Below, one piece after another: positions 5,190 through 6,172 of a stretch of DNA of 6,172 nucleotides. The translations under genes and the position numbers were made by a program. Positions within the stretch are counted from its first letter, which is position 1; every line of letters starts with the position of its first letter. The DNA lies in assembly GCA_945614335.1 (NCBI GenBank), contig CALZAP010000098.1, forward strand, positions 1 through 6,172, in the 5' to 3' direction. This stretch comes from an uncultured Prevotella sp. (GTDB taxonomy: Bacteria > Bacteroidota > Bacteroidia > Bacteroidales > Bacteroidaceae). The notes beneath the pieces were generated by a model. That model saw only the letters and a list, made by a program, of their open reading frames with translations, was not told where the DNA came from and made no database searches.

Positions 5190-5870
5190 ATGTGGTTATG
5201 TAATTCATCTATTGGTAGAAAAGTTGTGATGTCCTTGACAGGAGTTGCGCTTGTTCTGTTCTTGACCTTCCATGGTTGTATGAACTTGGTGGCGTTGTTC
5301 TCAGAAGAGGGTTACAACATGATTTGTGAGTTTCTCGGTGCCAATTGGTATGCAGTAGTGGCAACCATGGGCTTGGCTGCCCTGGCAGTGGTTCACATCG
5401 TTTACGCGTTCATGCTGACAGCCCAGAACCGTAAGGCTCGCGGAAGTCAGCGTTATGAAGTCAGCGAGCGCAACCCGAAAGTGGAGTGGGCTTCGCAGAA
5501 CATGCTTGCCCTTGGCGTGATCGTCATCCTCGGTCTGCTGTTGCACTTCTGGAACTTCTGGTACAACATGATGTTTGCCGAGCTTACGGGCATCGCTACT
5601 GTTCACGATCCAGCCGATGGCTTTGCCTACATCGTTGACACATTCGCAAATCCTGTGTATGTAGTTCTCTACATCGTATGGCTTGTTGCTATCTGGTTCC
5701 ATCTTTCACATGGCTTCTGGAGCGCTATGCACACTCTGGGCTGGAGCGGTAAGGTTTGGTTCGAGCGTTGGAAGACTATCGGTATCGCCTACACAACCGT
5801 TATCATGCTTGCATTCCTCGTTGTAGTATTGGCTTTTGCTTTTAAACTTGCTCCAAGCCTTTGCTGCTAA
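5190..5870 (+). CDS. sdhC: Succinate dehydrogenase/fumarate reductase cytochrome b subunit (B-type, five-helix)
   Basis: Membrane anchor of complex II (also called FrdC). It carries electrons between menaquinone and the iron-sulphur subunit through two b hemes. The 226-residue protein has five hydrophobic segments, at about 14-36, 54-77, 103-126, 155-175 and 196-218, as in the B-type family of Wolinella and Bacillus. Likely axial heme ligands are His28 (TFHGCMN), His69 (VVHIVYA), His119 (LLHFWNF) and His171 or His174 (FHLSHGFWS), one each in helices 1 to 4. The ATG at 5190 has no Shine-Dalgarno sequence but an A/T-rich upstream stretch, normal for the phylum. It is the first gene of the operon, 40 bases before sdhA. 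In fermenting Bacteroidetes the complex usually reduces fumarate to succinate; the sequence cannot fix the direction. Confidence 0.95.
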   Translation: MWLCNSSIGRKVVMSLTGVALVLFLTFHGCMNLVALFSEEGYNMICEFLGANWYAVVATMGLAALAVVHIVYAFMLTAQNRKARGSQRYEVSERNPKVEWASQNMLALGVIVILGLLLHFWNFWYNMMFAELTGIATVHDPADGFAYIVDTFANPVYVVLYIVWLVAIWFHLSHGFWSAMHTLGWSGKVWFERWKTIGIAYTTVIMLAFLVVVLAFAFKLAPSLCC

Positions 5871-5910
5871 CATTCATTTTTAAACAATAATAGTTTTATA
5901 AAAGACAATT

Positions 5911-6172
5911 ATGGCTAAGATTTTGAATTCAAGAATTCCTGAAGGCCCCGTGGCTGAGAAATGGACCAACTATAAGGCTCACCAGCGCTTGGTGAACCCT
6001 AAAAACAAACTCAAGCTCGACGTCATCGTCGTAGGTACTGGTCTTGCCGGAGCAAGTGCTGCCGCCAGCCTCGGAGAGATGGGCTTCACTGTTTATAATT
6101 TCTGCATACAGGATTCACCTCGCCGCGCTCACTCTATCGCTGCTCAGGGTGGTATCAATGCTGCTAAGAACT
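5911..6172 (+). CDS. sdhA: Succinate dehydrogenase/fumarate reductase flavoprotein subunit, 5' part only
   Basis: Catalytic subunit of complex II (also called FrdA), interconverting succinate and fumarate on the cytoplasmic side of the membrane. The first 87 residues are present; the family is about 580-660 residues, so most lies beyond the right edge. The FAD-binding Rossmann motif [20 protein letters not shown] (37-56) has the GxGxxG glycines 42, 44 and 47. [17 protein letters not shown] (71-87) contains His74, the position that binds FAD covalently in this family. The N-terminal extension of about 35 residues before the Rossmann fold is usual for B-type enzymes of this phylum. It lies 40 bases after sdhC with no promoter between, so the two are transcribed together. 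An sdhB gene probably follows outside the window. Confidence 0.95.
   Translation, partial: MAKILNSRIPEGPVAEKWTNYKAHQRLVNPKNKLKLDVIVVGTGLAGASAAASLGEMGFTVYNFCIQDSPRRAHSIAAQGGINAAKN

Noticed and set aside
5301..5702. A 133-codon open frame on the minus strand opposite sdhC.
   Set aside because: It is fully antisense to a clear membrane-protein gene, shows no recognisable domain and has no promoter or conserved start context.
5925..5938. Two GAATTC sequences two bases apart near the start of sdhA.
   Set aside because: They lie in the coding sequence and are explained by ordinary codons (Asn-Ser-Arg-Ile-Pro region); no regulatory meaning can be supported.

Overview
The window looks like chromosomal DNA of a Bacteroidetes bacterium, most likely Prevotella or a close relative. 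This is inferred from four things: the protein sequences, a B-type fumarate reductase/succinate dehydrogenase with the cytochrome gene first, AT-rich starts without Shine-Dalgarno sequences, and promoter-like sequences of the Bacteroidetes type (TTTG, about 19-21 bases, TAnnTTTG). No transposase, integrase, phage gene, tRNA, rRNA or CRISPR array is visible.

Left and centre (1-4915) hold four housekeeping genes on the minus strand. In transcription order they are mnmG (tRNA wobble-uridine modification), apt (adenine salvage), uvrC (nucleotide excision repair) and dtd (D-aminoacyl-tRNA editing, cut off by the left edge). mnmG and apt are 51 bases apart and uvrC and dtd 59 bases apart. apt and uvrC are separated by a 243-base noncoding block.

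Right (4916-6172) begins with a 274-base divergent intergenic region. It contains a consensus Bacteroidetes promoter reading right, followed by a leader of about 125 bases, and a weaker promoter candidate reading left into mnmG. Next come the cytochrome b subunit gene (sdhC/frdC) and the start of the flavoprotein gene (sdhA/frdA) of respiratory complex II. In anaerobic Bacteroidetes this complex usually works as a fumarate reductase that makes succinate.

The most notable content is noncoding. A perfect 16-bp palindrome identical to the ParB centromere site parS lies one base after the mnmG stop codon (2985-3000). A second site with one mismatch to the degenerate consensus lies 633 bp away (2352-2367). 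Two parS-like sites beside mnmG suggest the window is in the origin-proximal ParB-loading region of the chromosome. The apt-uvrC gap also holds a long imperfect inverted repeat, seven tandem copies of an 8-bp unit forming a polypyrimidine/polypurine tract, and a strong hairpin ten bases after the apt stop. The coding genes are ordinary; I see no new protein system here.
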